Under the pieces are notes generated by a model, which saw only the letters and a program-made list of their open reading frames with translations, searched no databases and had not been told where the DNA came from. The position numbers were made by a program, and so were the translations under genes. From Acidaminococcaceae bacterium UBA2453 (lineage in GTDB: Bacteria > Bacillota > Negativicutes > Acidaminococcales > Acidaminococcaceae), in contig DDQB01000111.1 in NCBI GenBank assembly GCA_002342505.1, positions 1 to 12,616 of the forward strand: DNA of 12,616 bases. The letters are read 5' to 3'. This document shows positions 5,991 through 12,616 of the stretch, in pieces (position 1 is the stretch's first letter; each line of letters opens with the position of its first letter).

Positions 5991-6902
5991 CTATGCAAGC
6001 CCTTCCTGTTTCTGCACGTAGTTCTTAATTCGTTCCAGCCGCTGCTTCGTAGCAGGGTGACTGGATAACAGACGGGCAGCAAATCCCATTCTGGCTTCCC
6101 CGCCAGTGATGGATATTAATCCGTTATACAGGTTAACGCCCAGGCCGATTTTGCATGCATACAGATCTGCTTCGAATTCATCCTGACGCGAACTGAACAT
6201 GGTGATGATGTGCAGCGGGAGCTTCATCAGGAACTGGAACAGCCAGATCTGGATTACGAAGAACCAGGAAATAATGGCAGTAAACCAGCCGATGATGGGG
6301 ATGAAACTGAGGATCTGGAGCGCCAGCGTAATAAAGCTGTAGATCCGTACGACGAGGTTGCCGAAAGAGCTCATGGTGCTGTTGAGCAGCGCCATGTTGG
6401 TATCCCTGTTTTGGATGTGGCCCAATTCGTGGGCTAAAATTCCGGAAATTTCGCTAAGGTCCAGGCTATTTAACAAAGGAAGGGTAACTGCGATATTGTT
6501 GTTGCCGACGGCAAACGCATTCAGCACCTTGGTGTTGCAGACATATAAATTATAATTGGACATATCCAGGCCGGCCTTTTGGCAGACGACAGACATGGCC
6601 CGGTTCAGCCGCTCTGCGTCCTGCCCTTTGGGTTTCTGGCAGTTGAGGGACCAGCAGAGGTACCGCTGCATGATCCAGGTCCGGTATAGCAGGCAGGGGA
6701 CAAGCAGTGTCAGGGTGGAGAGTACGATGATAATGTTTGTTTCGGTCATCGGGATGGAAAAATAACGCATGCCCTTCAGCAGCCATTGCCAGCGGATGGG
6801 ACTGAACATTTCCACTAACCCCCAGAAGGTTGATACGATCAGGAAATTAACGATGAACGTAAGGCTGAATACGATAATGTCGCGTAAAATATTGTACAGC
6901 AT
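5991..6902 (-). CDS. htpX: HtpX-like membrane zinc metalloprotease (peptidase family M48)
   Basis: HtpX proteases degrade misfolded inner-membrane proteins, with the active site on the cytoplasmic side. The 303-aa protein has N-terminal membrane segments (about 8-30 and 54-75), the zinc motif HELGH (158-162: His158, Glu159, His162), two further hydrophobic segments (about 190-228), and SRQDEFEAD, where Glu242 should be the third zinc ligand. The C-terminal SHPATKQRLERI is the usual family ending. Length and topology match HtpX well. GAGG lies about 8 nt before the ATG. A possible promoter (TTTTCA-17-TATAAG) lies just upstream. It follows the EamA gene on the same strand by about 87 nt but appears to have its own promoter. 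Stress regulation is typical of the family; no operator is visible. Confidence 0.93.
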   Translation of the reverse strand: MLYNILRDIIVFSLTFIVNFLIVSTFWGLVEMFSPIRWQWLLKGMRYFSIPMTETNIIIVLSTLTLLVPCLLYRTWIMQRYLCWSLNCQKPKGQDAERLNRAMSVVCQKAGLDMSNYNLYVCNTKVLNAFAVGNNNIAVTLPLLNSLDLSEISGILAHELGHIQNRDTNMALLNSTMSSFGNLVVRIYSFITLALQILSFIPIIGWFTAIISWFFVIQIWLFQFLMKLPLHIITMFSSRQDEFEADLYACKIGLGVNLYNGLISITGGEARMGFAARLLSSHPATKQRLERIKNYVQKQEGLA

Positions 6903-6924
6903 AAAGAATTCCTCACATAAAACT

Positions 6925-6953
6925 CTTATAACTAATACTGCGTGGAATGAAAA
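6925..6953 (-). promoter_or_regulatory. Possible promoter of htpX
   Basis: On the minus strand, TTTTCA (6948-6953), a 17-nt spacer and TATAAG (6925-6930) lie about 22 nt before the htpX start. The -10 matches 5 of 6 bases and the -35 matches 4 of 6. Confidence 0.45.
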
Positions 6954-6989
6954 CAGGATGAGATACCATCGGGAAACGCAGCTCCGTTT

Positions 6990-7940
6990 TTACGATTTTC
7001 TTCCGTACCAGATGATCCGCCCCGGAAGCTGCGCCAAAAAGATGCCGCCGGTCATAAGCAGGCAACCGGAAAATTCCCGTAAGGTCATGGTTTCGTTTAA
7101 GAATAAAAATCCCGATAATGCGCCGAAGATCATTTCGCAGCTCATCAGCATGGTGGCTTCGGTTGGAGGTACCTTTGCCTGCCCGATGATCTGCAGGGTG
7201 TACCCGACGCCGCTGGACATAATGCCTGCGTACAAAATCGGAACAGCGGTTTGTCGGATAGCCTCGGCGGAAAGGGGCTCTCCAGTCAGGAACACGCCGA
7301 TAAAACCCAATACCGACGCAGTAATGAACTGGCCTTCTGCCAGGTAGATGCCGGGATACCAGCGGACAAAACGGTCGATGAATAAAATTTGCAATGTCCA
7401 GAACAAAACGCCTATCAGCGTCAGGAAATCACCAAAGTTCAATGGCTGGCCGTCGTTCTGAAATGCCAGAAAGTACAGGCCGCAGACGGAAAGAAGGCAC
7501 CCGAAAATATGCGTGATTCGCAGGGGCTGCCCGATCAAAAGACCTACAAGGGGGACCGCAATGATGTACAGCGAAGTAATGAAGGCAGCTTTTCCTGCGG
7601 TAGTGTAAATTAAAGCCTGCTGCTGGAAAGCGGAACCGCCGAACAGCATACACCCGATGATGCAGCCGCAGAGCCATAAGGGCCAGGGCGTTTCCTTCGT
7701 TTCCGGCGCATCCGGAATTTCGGCTGCAGCGTGCGTTTTTTTTGCATCTGCTGGTTGCTGTGCCGCTGTGTTGCTGCGTTTTTTTTGCAGAAACACCAGC
7801 GGAAGAATGGCAGCCGCACCCAGAATGAAACGCAGCCCGATGAAGGAGAATGTGCCCATGGTGCCGGTACTGATGCGCTGGAAGATGAACGTCGTGCCCC
7901 ATACAAGGGCGACCAATAAAAGAATGAGCCTGTTTTTCAT
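6990..7940 (-). CDS. EamA-family (drug/metabolite transporter superfamily) membrane transporter
   Basis: The 316-aa protein has the two-repeat EamA layout of about ten hydrophobic helices, with repeat one starting at VALVWGTTFIF and repeat two around residues 170-300 (DFLTLIGVLFWTLQILF, then PTEATMLMSCEMIFGALSG). Members export amino acids, metabolites or drugs; the substrate cannot be read from sequence. A hydrophilic Ala/Lys/Glu-rich insert at about 53-86 between helices 2 and 3 is longer than usual and probably a cytoplasmic loop. The start is uncertain: ATG at 7940 has AAGGA 12 nt upstream, while an in-frame TTG at 7943 has 9-nt spacing. It is divergent from the ECF operon, with a shared 227-nt upstream region. 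Confidence 0.87.
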   Translation of the reverse strand: MKNRLILLLVALVWGTTFIFQRISTGTMGTFSFIGLRFILGAAAILPLVFLQKKRSNTAAQQPADAKKTHAAAEIPDAPETKETPWPLWLCGCIIGCMLFGGSAFQQQALIYTTAGKAAFITSLYIIAVPLVGLLIGQPLRITHIFGCLLSVCGLYFLAFQNDGQPLNFGDFLTLIGVLFWTLQILFIDRFVRWYPGIYLAEGQFITASVLGFIGVFLTGEPLSAEAIRQTAVPILYAGIMSSGVGYTLQIIGQAKVPPTEATMLMSCEMIFGALSGFLFLNETMTLREFSGCLLMTGGIFLAQLPGRIIWYGRKS

Positions 7941-7989
7941 CAAAAAGAAAAATCCTTTCCAAAAGGGATTGTGCTAAAAGTTCATTACT

Positions 7990-7995
7990 ATTATA
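7990..7995 (-). promoter_or_regulatory. Candidate -10 for the EamA gene next to a perfect palindrome
   Basis: The minus strand reads TATAAT here, about 50 nt before the EamA start. No good -35 is found. Five bases further upstream is a perfect 12-bp palindrome, TATTTGCAAATA (8001-8012), in the spacer region where a repressor could sit. Confidence 0.35.
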
Positions 7996-8048
7996 AATTG
8001 TATTTGCAAATAATGCCACAAAAAATACAAAGACTGACTGATTAAAGA

Positions 8049-8115
8049 TAGACTTCATCGTAGTTGTGAGATATAATACAATTATGTTTGATTTGTATTG
8101 CGAAAATGATAGAAT
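8049..8115 (+). promoter_or_regulatory. Promoter region of the ECF operon, two candidate promoters
   Basis: Candidate one is TAGACT (8049-8054), a 17-nt spacer and a perfect TATAAT (8072-8077). Candidate two is TTGATT (8088-8093), a 16-nt spacer and TAGAAT (8110-8115). Both point into the ECF operon. A 5-bp hairpin with a GCGA tetraloop (8138-8151) lies just before the ribosome-binding site. No T-box or other known riboswitch was recognised in the leader. Confidence 0.5.
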
Positions 8116-8167
8116 TTTTTGCTGAAAAATATGTGTGCTGCTGCGAAGCAGAAGAACGGAGCGTATG

Positions 8168-8773
8168 ATGACTGGAAAAATTCCTGACGCAGTGCCGGAA
8201 GAAAAGAAAATAACGGCGCCGCCATTGATTCATGTAGAGGCAAACCAGGAAGGTTATCGCTGGGTGGCGATCACCGCCATGCTCTTTGCCATCGGTATTA
8301 TTTTGCACACGGTAAGTCCTAATGTGGGCGGCGTTACGCCCAACTGGACCATTGCCATGTATTCCATCGTGATCAATCTTACCCGTCCGCCTTTAAAACG
8401 GGCCATCGGTATTGGATTTATTGCGGGACTGACACTGATTCCTTCTTCCAAGTCTGCGTTCCCGCTGGGAAATATTGCCAGTGAGCTGTGTGGCGCTACG
8501 ACCTGCTGCCTGCTGGTGAAAGCTTTTGTTGCCTGCCGCATGGGCGACTGGAGGCTGACCCCTTTCATCACCGGATTTGCCGCGACGTTTGTATCCGGCG
8601 GCGTGTTTACTTTTATTTTAAAACTGGTGCTGGGATTGCCGTTACGCGTATGGATCTTTGCCATGCTGCCTGTAGTGGCGGTGGTTGGCGTCCTTAACGG
8701 GCTTATCACCTTCGGTTTGTTCCGTCCGGTGAAGAAGCTGTTTTATGCGCAGGAAGGGGGAGAAGAAAAATGA
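8168..8773 (+). CDS. ECF transporter S component, TrpP-like
   Basis: S components bind the substrate and dock onto the shared EcfAA'T energising module. The 201-aa protein has a soluble N-terminal stretch of about 30 residues, then about six hydrophobic helices. The section FAIGIILHTVSPNVGG, then TPNW, and later SAFPLGNI resembles the tryptophan transporter TrpP family (in B. subtilis TrpP, a similar GG-x-KPD and AFPAGQIPN pattern is known). Tryptophan or a related compound is therefore the leading substrate guess, with modest confidence. The start at 8168 has GGAG 6 nt upstream. An ATG at 8165 is only 3 nt from it, and a GTG at 8135 has no site. It overlaps ecfA1 by 4 nt (ATGA), so the module is probably dedicated to this S component. 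Confidence 0.82.
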   Translation: MTGKIPDAVPEEKKITAPPLIHVEANQEGYRWVAITAMLFAIGIILHTVSPNVGGVTPNWTIAMYSIVINLTRPPLKRAIGIGFIAGLTLIPSSKSAFPLGNIASELCGATTCCLLVKAFVACRMGDWRLTPFITGFAATFVSGGVFTFILKLVLGLPLRVWIFAMLPVVAVVGVLNGLITFGLFRPVKKLFYAQEGGEEK

Positions 8774-9633
8774 ATTCGGTTGTTTCCGTTACGGATTTTT
8801 ATTTTAAGTATCTCCGTTCCGATCTGGTCCTGAAAAATATTAACCTGGAAATAGAAAAAGGTTCTTTTACTGTTATCATCGGCCCCAGCGGCGCCGGAAA
8901 GACGACTCTGTGTAAGGCGATTACCGGTATTGTACCCTATTACACCGGGGGCGATTATGCCGGCGACATAAAAGTGCTGGGGGAGACGACAAAAGGTAAA
9001 AAAGTTTCTGACCTGGCGATGAAGGTAGGGCTGATGCTGGAGGATTATGAAAGCCAGCTGGTTTCTCTTACGGCAGGCGAAGAAGTAGCATTCAGTCTGC
9101 TGAATCACGGATTCCCGCCGGAAGAAGCAGAAGAACGTACGCGTAAAGCGCTGGAAGATGTGGGCTTGCCGGGACGGGAAAGCTATCAGCTGGACGAACT
9201 GTCAGGCGGGCAGCGGCAGCGTCTGGCGCTGGCATCCCTGCTGGCGGTGCATCCGGAAATTATTGTACTGGACGAGCCGGTCAGTGCCATGGATCCGGAT
9301 GGAGGGGAAAGCCTTTACAAGTTGCTGGGAAAAATTCGTGAAGAATACGGAACTACTTTTATTGTAGTAGAACATCGGGTAGAGTTCGTCCTGCCGTATG
9401 CGACAAACCTGCTGGCCATTAAAAATGGCGAAGTTGCAGCGCAGGGACGGTGCGAAGATGTGATTCCCCGCGTGTATGAGGACACGGATCTGCGTCCGTT
9501 GCTGCCGGACCTGTGGCAGATAAAATGTAATCTGGAAAAGAAAACGGCGCAGAAATTTGCATTGTGGAAATCGGAAAAAGAAGCTGTGGCAGAGCTGCAG
9601 GCCAAAGGATTCGGAAGAGGGGTGAGGGCATGA
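8770..9633 (+). CDS. ecfA1: ECF transporter ATPase EcfA1
   Basis: This is one of two ATPases that power the ECF importer from the cytoplasmic face. The 287-aa protein has Walker A GPSGAGKTT (38-46), a Q-loop in EDYESQLVSLT (Gln97), signature LSGGQRQR (144-151), Walker B IIVLDEP (164-170) followed by AMDP, and the H-loop EHR (His202). All are complete. A C-terminal extension of about 45 residues past the ATPase core is rich in Lys and Glu. The start at 8770 overlaps the stop of the S component by 4 nt, and the stop overlaps ecfA2 by 4 nt, so translation is probably coupled across the operon. Confidence 0.94.
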   Translation: MNSVVSVTDFYFKYLRSDLVLKNINLEIEKGSFTVIIGPSGAGKTTLCKAITGIVPYYTGGDYAGDIKVLGETTKGKKVSDLAMKVGLMLEDYESQLVSLTAGEEVAFSLLNHGFPPEEAEERTRKALEDVGLPGRESYQLDELSGGQRQRLALASLLAVHPEIIVLDEPVSAMDPDGGESLYKLLGKIREEYGTTFIVVEHRVEFVLPYATNLLAIKNGEVAAQGRCEDVIPRVYEDTDLRPLLPDLWQIKCNLEKKTAQKFALWKSEKEAVAELQAKGFGRGVRA

Positions 9634-10436
9634 TTGAAGCAAAAGAGATCAACTTTGCCTATCGTCGCGGCATCCCGGTCCTGAATGACATTAACTGCAA
9701 AATCGAAAACGGTGAGTTTGTGGCGTTGTTGGGCCATAACGGCAGCGGTAAGACCACATTGTCCCGCCTGTTTATGGCGCTGGACCATCCCCGCAGCGGG
9801 CAGATCCTGATAGACGGGGAAGATATTATCAATTATGAACCGGCAGATCTGGCGGATAAAGTCGGTTATGTTTTCCAGAACCCGGATCTGCAGATCCTGG
9901 CGGACACGGTTTATGACGAAGTGGCATATGGGCCCCGCGTAAAAAAGCTGCCGGAAGAAAATATCAAAACGAATGTGAAAGCGGCGCTGGAGGCTATGGG
10001 GCTGAAAGGGCTGGAAGCTATGTATCCCCGCATCCTTTCCTTTGGACAGAAACGCCGGCTGGGAGTGGCTGCGGCGCTGGCGCTGAATCCCCGCATGCTG
10101 ATACTGGATGAGATCACAAACGGGCAGGATGCGACCGAACAGACTGCTATGATGGAATACCTGAAAATACTGAATGAAAAGAAAGGCACGACCATTATTT
10201 TAATTACCCATGACATGAATGTTGTAAGGAAATACGCAAGAAGAGCCATTGTACTTACCGATGGTCATCTTGTGTTCAGCGGAACGCCGCAGGAATTGTT
10301 TGAAGGCGACCAGCCGGTAGAACGCTGGGGCCTTCGTCGTCCTACTGTTTCCGTACTGGCATCCTCCCTGGGTATTTCTGCAGCATCCTGCGATGAGTTC
10401 TGTGATGCAGTTGTGAAAGGGGGCGCGCAGGCATGA
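9630..10436 (+). CDS. ecfA2: ECF transporter ATPase EcfA2
   Basis: This is the second ATPase of the importer, expected to pair with EcfA1. The 268-aa protein has Walker A GHNGSGKTT (35-43), a Q-loop VFQNPDLQ (Gln83), signature LSFGQKRR (136-143), Walker B MLILDEI (156-162) and the H-loop THD (His194). The catalytic Glu161 is present. The signature has Phe for the first Gly, which is seen in CbiO/NikO-type ATPases, and Ile162 replaces the usual Pro after the Glu, which is less common. The start at 9630 is preferred over the longer open frame because GAGG lies just upstream and it overlaps the ecfA1 stop by 4 nt. The gene overlaps ecfT by 4 nt. Confidence 0.94.
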   Translation: MIEAKEINFAYRRGIPVLNDINCKIENGEFVALLGHNGSGKTTLSRLFMALDHPRSGQILIDGEDIINYEPADLADKVGYVFQNPDLQILADTVYDEVAYGPRVKKLPEENIKTNVKAALEAMGLKGLEAMYPRILSFGQKRRLGVAAALALNPRMLILDEITNGQDATEQTAMMEYLKILNEKKGTTIILITHDMNVVRKYARRAIVLTDGHLVFSGTPQELFEGDQPVERWGLRRPTVSVLASSLGISAASCDEFCDAVVKGGAQA

Positions 10437-11107
10437 AACTGAATGCGTTTACCTGGATCATCGTGACACTGGCGGTGACGGCATGGGTGTTTATTTTGCC
10501 GTTGGAAGCGGTGGCAACGATTTTAGTTCTGCAACTGGTACTGCTGCTTTACATCAAACGCAGTAAAACCATGCTGGCGGCAATCGGCGGGTTAGGTGTA
10601 TTTACCGGCATGATGATCTTGCTTCAGTTGCTCTTTGGTTCGCCGCTGGATGTGTCCCTTTTCGGCGGCCTGCGTATGCTGGTGATGACGCTGGCCTTTT
10701 TATGCATGCTGGCGACGACTCGTATCCAGAGTATTGCCAAAGCACTGGTCGACCGCTTCCATCTGCCGGTGGAATATGCGTTTATGCTGACGGCGGCCTT
10801 GCGTTTTGTACCGAATTTTCTGGAAGACAGCACGATTACGTTGGATGCGCAGTCCTGCCGCGGCTATTCCAACCGGGGCAACGCGATCAAACGGCTTTTG
10901 TCTTATGTGGTCGTCATTCGTCCTCTGGTCATGCGCGCGGTGGCCAAGTCGGAAACGCTGGCTCTTTCCATGGAACTGCGGGGCTTTGGCGCCAATACAT
11001 ACAAGAATATGCCAAAAGAACCGTTTACACTGGTGGACTTTGTGGTGCTGGCCATTGTCATTGTGCTGAGCACTTACCCCTTTTGGAAAAAACTTATAGG
11101 AGCATAG
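10433..11107 (+). CDS. ecfT: ECF transporter transmembrane component EcfT
   Basis: EcfT is the membrane scaffold that links the two ATPases to the S component. The 224-aa protein has N-terminal hydrophobic helices (about 6-42, 47-68 and 77-95), then the long coupling helices carrying the two family motifs, SCRGYS (Arg143-Gly144) and ELRGFGA (Arg183-Gly184), which contact the ATPases. A final hydrophobic helix lies at about 200-217. The length is slightly short of typical EcfT proteins. It overlaps ecfA2 by 4 nt and ends the operon at a strong terminator 31 nt later. Confidence 0.94.
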   Translation: MKLNAFTWIIVTLAVTAWVFILPLEAVATILVLQLVLLLYIKRSKTMLAAIGGLGVFTGMMILLQLLFGSPLDVSLFGGLRMLVMTLAFLCMLATTRIQSIAKALVDRFHLPVEYAFMLTAALRFVPNFLEDSTITLDAQSCRGYSNRGNAIKRLLSYVVVIRPLVMRAVAKSETLALSMELRGFGANTYKNMPKEPFTLVDFVVLAIVIVLSTYPFWKKLIGA

Positions 11108-11138
11108 AGACAGTTATAATTTATAAATATAAATAGAA

Positions 11139-11214
11139 AACGCTGTGAAAGAAAAGACCCGGGCAGACACATCTCACGGGTAAAGAAAAATTTCTTTCGC
11201 AGCGTTATTTTTTT
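11139..11214 (+). terminator. Strong intrinsic terminator after the ECF operon
   Basis: A 16-bp stem with one G-U pair (11139-11154 with 11191-11206) contains an inner 5-bp stem (11157-11161 with 11177-11181) and is followed by seven T (11208-11214). It insulates the nrdD control region from the ECF operon. Confidence 0.9.
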
Positions 11215-11236
11215 ACTATATGTAGTGGACGGATTG

Positions 11237-11297
11237 TTATACACAGAAAACCAAACCTTATCCACAAGAGAATCGGGTTATCCACATATTATGCACA
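11237..11297 (+). promoter_or_regulatory. Cluster of four DnaA boxes
   Basis: Four sites match TTATNCACA in the same orientation: TTATACACA (11237-11245), TTATCCACA (11258-11266), TTATCCACA (11278-11286) and TTATGCACA (11289-11297). Start-to-start distances are 21, 20 and 11 bp, close to whole helical turns, so the sites face the same side of DNA. An AT-rich tract (about 11336-11372) follows. It is most likely a DnaA-controlled element for nrdD. An origin-like or DnaA-titrating role cannot be excluded. Confidence 0.85.
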
Positions 11298-11355
11298 ACA
11301 GGCTGTTTACAAACCACAAGATATTGGAAGGGAAAAAGAAAATTTTTATTAATAA

Positions 11356-11371
11356 TAACAATATATAGTTT
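11356..11371 (+). promoter_or_regulatory. NrdR box 1
   Basis: The 10-bp core CAATATATAG (11359-11368) matches the NrdR-box consensus core CWATATATWG fully, though its outer bases fit less well. It abuts and overlaps the -35 of the nrdD promoter, where NrdR binding would block RNA polymerase. Confidence 0.75.
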
Positions 11372-11397
11372 ACAAGAGCGAGAGAACATGCTACAAT
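11369..11397 (+). promoter_or_regulatory. nrdD promoter
   Basis: TTTACA (11369-11374), a 17-nt spacer and TACAAT (11392-11397) with a TG extension at 11389-11390 form a good sigma-70-type promoter. Transcription from near 11404 would give a leader of about 170 nt before the nrdD start. A 7-bp hairpin (11495-11501 with 11510-11516) lies in the leader. Confidence 0.7.
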
Positions 11398-11444
11398 ACC
11401 AATAAATCTCTATTTGGCACTTTATTAAGAATTGTTTCAGCCAG

Positions 11445-11460
11445 ACACAATATATAGTAG
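11445..11460 (+). promoter_or_regulatory. NrdR box 2
   Basis: ACACAATATATAGTAG matches the NrdR consensus at all but the last two bases and has the same core as box 1. It starts 89 nt after box 1, downstream of the main promoter. A TATAGT at 11453-11458 could be a weak second -10 covered by this box. Confidence 0.78.
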
Positions 11461-11576
11461 TTTGAACATAGTGGGCATAAAGTGCGGGAATGATACGAAT
11501 TTCGAAAATAATTCGTTTTCAGATATGTAAAACAAAAATCCGGAAGAAAGAATGATTACAGGGAGGAAATTGTGGC

Positions 11577-12616
11577 ATGAAAGTTATTAAGCGCGACGGA
11601 ACGACGGTTGATTTTGATCCGCAGAAAATTGTAGTTGCGATTGAAAAAGCCAATGCGGCGGTCGAATCGGATTGCCGTATTTCGGAAAGTAAAATCAAAG
11701 AGATTGCGGAGTATGTGCACGGGAAAAACCGCCCCCGCCTGCTTGTGGAAGATATTCAGGATATTGTGGAACGCCAGTTGCAGGAAGCAGGCAAATTTGA
11801 TCTGGCAAAAGCCTACATCATTTACCGTTACCGCCGTGCGCTGGTGCGCAAATCCAATACCACCGACGAATCCATCCTGACGCTGATTCGTAACAGCAAT
11901 AAGGATGTCATGGAAGAAAACAGTAACAAGAATGCCATCATGGCATCTACCCAGCGCGATCTAATCGCCGGTGAAGTGTCCAAGGACCTGACCCGCCGCG
12001 TGATCCTGCCTGAAAAAATTGCAAAAGCCCATGACGAAGGCGTGATCCATTTCCATGACATGGATTATTTCATCCAGCCCATCTTCAACTGCTGCCTGAT
12101 CAACATCGGCGACATGCTGGACAACGGCACTGTGATGAACGGGAAGATGATCGAATCGCCCCGGAGCTTCCAGGTAGCCTGCAACGTGATGACGCAGATA
12201 ATTGCTTCTGTTGCTTCCAGCCAGTACGGCGGCCAGTCGGTAGACGTGCGCCATCTGGGCAAATACCTGCGCCGCAGCCGGGAGAAATTTATGGTTCGGG
12301 CTAAACGTACGCTGGGTGAAAATGCAGATCCGAAAGTTTTAGAAGCGGTAGTGGACGAACGCCTGCGCGAAGAACTGAAAGCCGGCGTGCAGACCATCCA
12401 GTACCAGATCAATACCCTGATGACCACCAACGGGCAGTCTCCCTTTGTGACGCTGTTCCTGTATCTGCGGGAAGACGATCCGTACATTGAAGAAAATGCT
12501 ATGATCGTAGAAGAGATCCTCCGGCAGCGCCTGCAGGGCATTAAGAATGAAAAAGGCGTTTACGTGACGCCGGCGTTCCCGAAACTGGTTTATGTGCTGG
12601 ATGAAAACAACTGCCT
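11577..12616 (+). CDS. nrdD: Anaerobic ribonucleoside-triphosphate reductase, N-terminal part (cut by window end)
   Basis: NrdD is the glycyl-radical, oxygen-sensitive class III reductase that makes dNTPs from NTPs. The visible 346 residues begin with an ATP-cone regulatory domain (about 1-92: VIKRDGTTVDFDPQKI, then YRYRRALVR), which senses ATP/dATP. The catalytic domain follows with HFHDMDY (158-164), NCCLIN (171-176, containing the expected active-site Cys), SSQYGGQSVDVRHLG and TTNGQSPFVTLFL. The glycyl-radical loop and zinc site lie beyond the window. The start at 11577 has GGAGG 10 nt upstream. The frame stays open to the last base. Upstream DnaA and NrdR boxes predict control by replication status and dNTP level. 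The activase gene nrdG would be expected nearby but is not in view. Confidence 0.96.
   Translation, partial: MKVIKRDGTTVDFDPQKIVVAIEKANAAVESDCRISESKIKEIAEYVHGKNRPRLLVEDIQDIVERQLQEAGKFDLAKAYIIYRYRRALVRKSNTTDESILTLIRNSNKDVMEENSNKNAIMASTQRDLIAGEVSKDLTRRVILPEKIAKAHDEGVIHFHDMDYFIQPIFNCCLINIGDMLDNGTVMNGKMIESPRSFQVACNVMTQIIASVASSQYGGQSVDVRHLGKYLRRSREKFMVRAKRTLGENADPKVLEAVVDERLREELKAGVQTIQYQINTLMTTNGQSPFVTLFLYLREDDPYIEENAMIVEEILRQRLQGIKNEKGVYVTPAFPKLVYVLDENNC

Noticed and set aside
8040..8167. T-box or other riboswitch in front of the TrpP-like ECF gene
   Set aside because: No T-box sequence or extended conserved leader structure is visible. The leader is too short after the second candidate promoter, and only a 5-bp hairpin is present.
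9630..10436. EcfA2 signature LSFGQ and DEI instead of LSGGQ and DEP as evidence for an inactive ATPase
   Set aside because: LSFGQ/LSYGQ variants occur in active CbiO/NikO-type ATPases, and Walker A, the Walker B Glu and the H-loop His are all present.
11495..11516. Hairpin in the nrdD leader as an attenuator terminator
   Set aside because: The stem is 7 bp and AT-rich, with only four T after it; it is too weak to call a terminator.

Overview
The window looks like chromosomal DNA of an anaerobic, diderm Firmicute, most plausibly a member of the Negativicutes. This is an inference. It rests on moderate GC, Firmicutes-style gene content (an ECF transporter operon with a TrpP-like S component, NrdR boxes, a lipoprotein NagZ), an oxygen-independent ribonucleotide reductase, a thioredoxin reductase of the ferredoxin-linked type, and several lipoproteins and exported envelope enzymes. 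I see no IS element, CRISPR array, tRNA, rRNA or phage gene.

Layout. 1-767: an exported nucleoside 2-deoxyribosyltransferase-like protein (+), then a bidirectional terminator. 768-1982: a NagZ-like family 3 glycosidase lipoprotein (-). 1983-2420: a divergent promoter region with a probable 35-residue membrane peptide. 2421-4042: two tandem YkuD-fold L,D-transpeptidase paralogues (+). The first has lost both catalytic residues (His and Cys both replaced by Ser) and the second is intact. 4131-5777: two tandem thioredoxins and a thioredoxin reductase (+). The first thioredoxin has WDQPC instead of WCGPC, the second is canonical, and the reductase keeps its redox cysteines but lacks the usual NADPH-binding motifs. 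5778-5990: a second bidirectional terminator. 5991-6902: an HtpX-like membrane metalloprotease (-). 6990-7940: an EamA-family transporter (-). 8168-11107: a complete four-gene ECF importer operon (S component, EcfA1, EcfA2, EcfT) with 4-nt overlaps at each junction and a strong terminator. 11216-11576: a dense regulatory region with four DnaA boxes, an AT-rich tract, a good promoter and two NrdR boxes. 11577 to the window end: the 5' part of nrdD, the anaerobic ribonucleotide reductase.

How the parts fit. NagZ and the L,D-transpeptidase act on peptidoglycan. The thioredoxins and the FFTR-like reductase form a cytoplasmic disulfide-reduction module that may draw electrons from ferredoxin. The nrdD control region combines the replication initiator DnaA with the dNTP sensor NrdR, which would couple dNTP supply to replication. 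The most striking pattern is two neighbouring tandem duplications, each with a catalytically degenerate copy first and an intact copy second. The ferredoxin-type reductase and the DnaA/NrdR control region are the next most interesting points.
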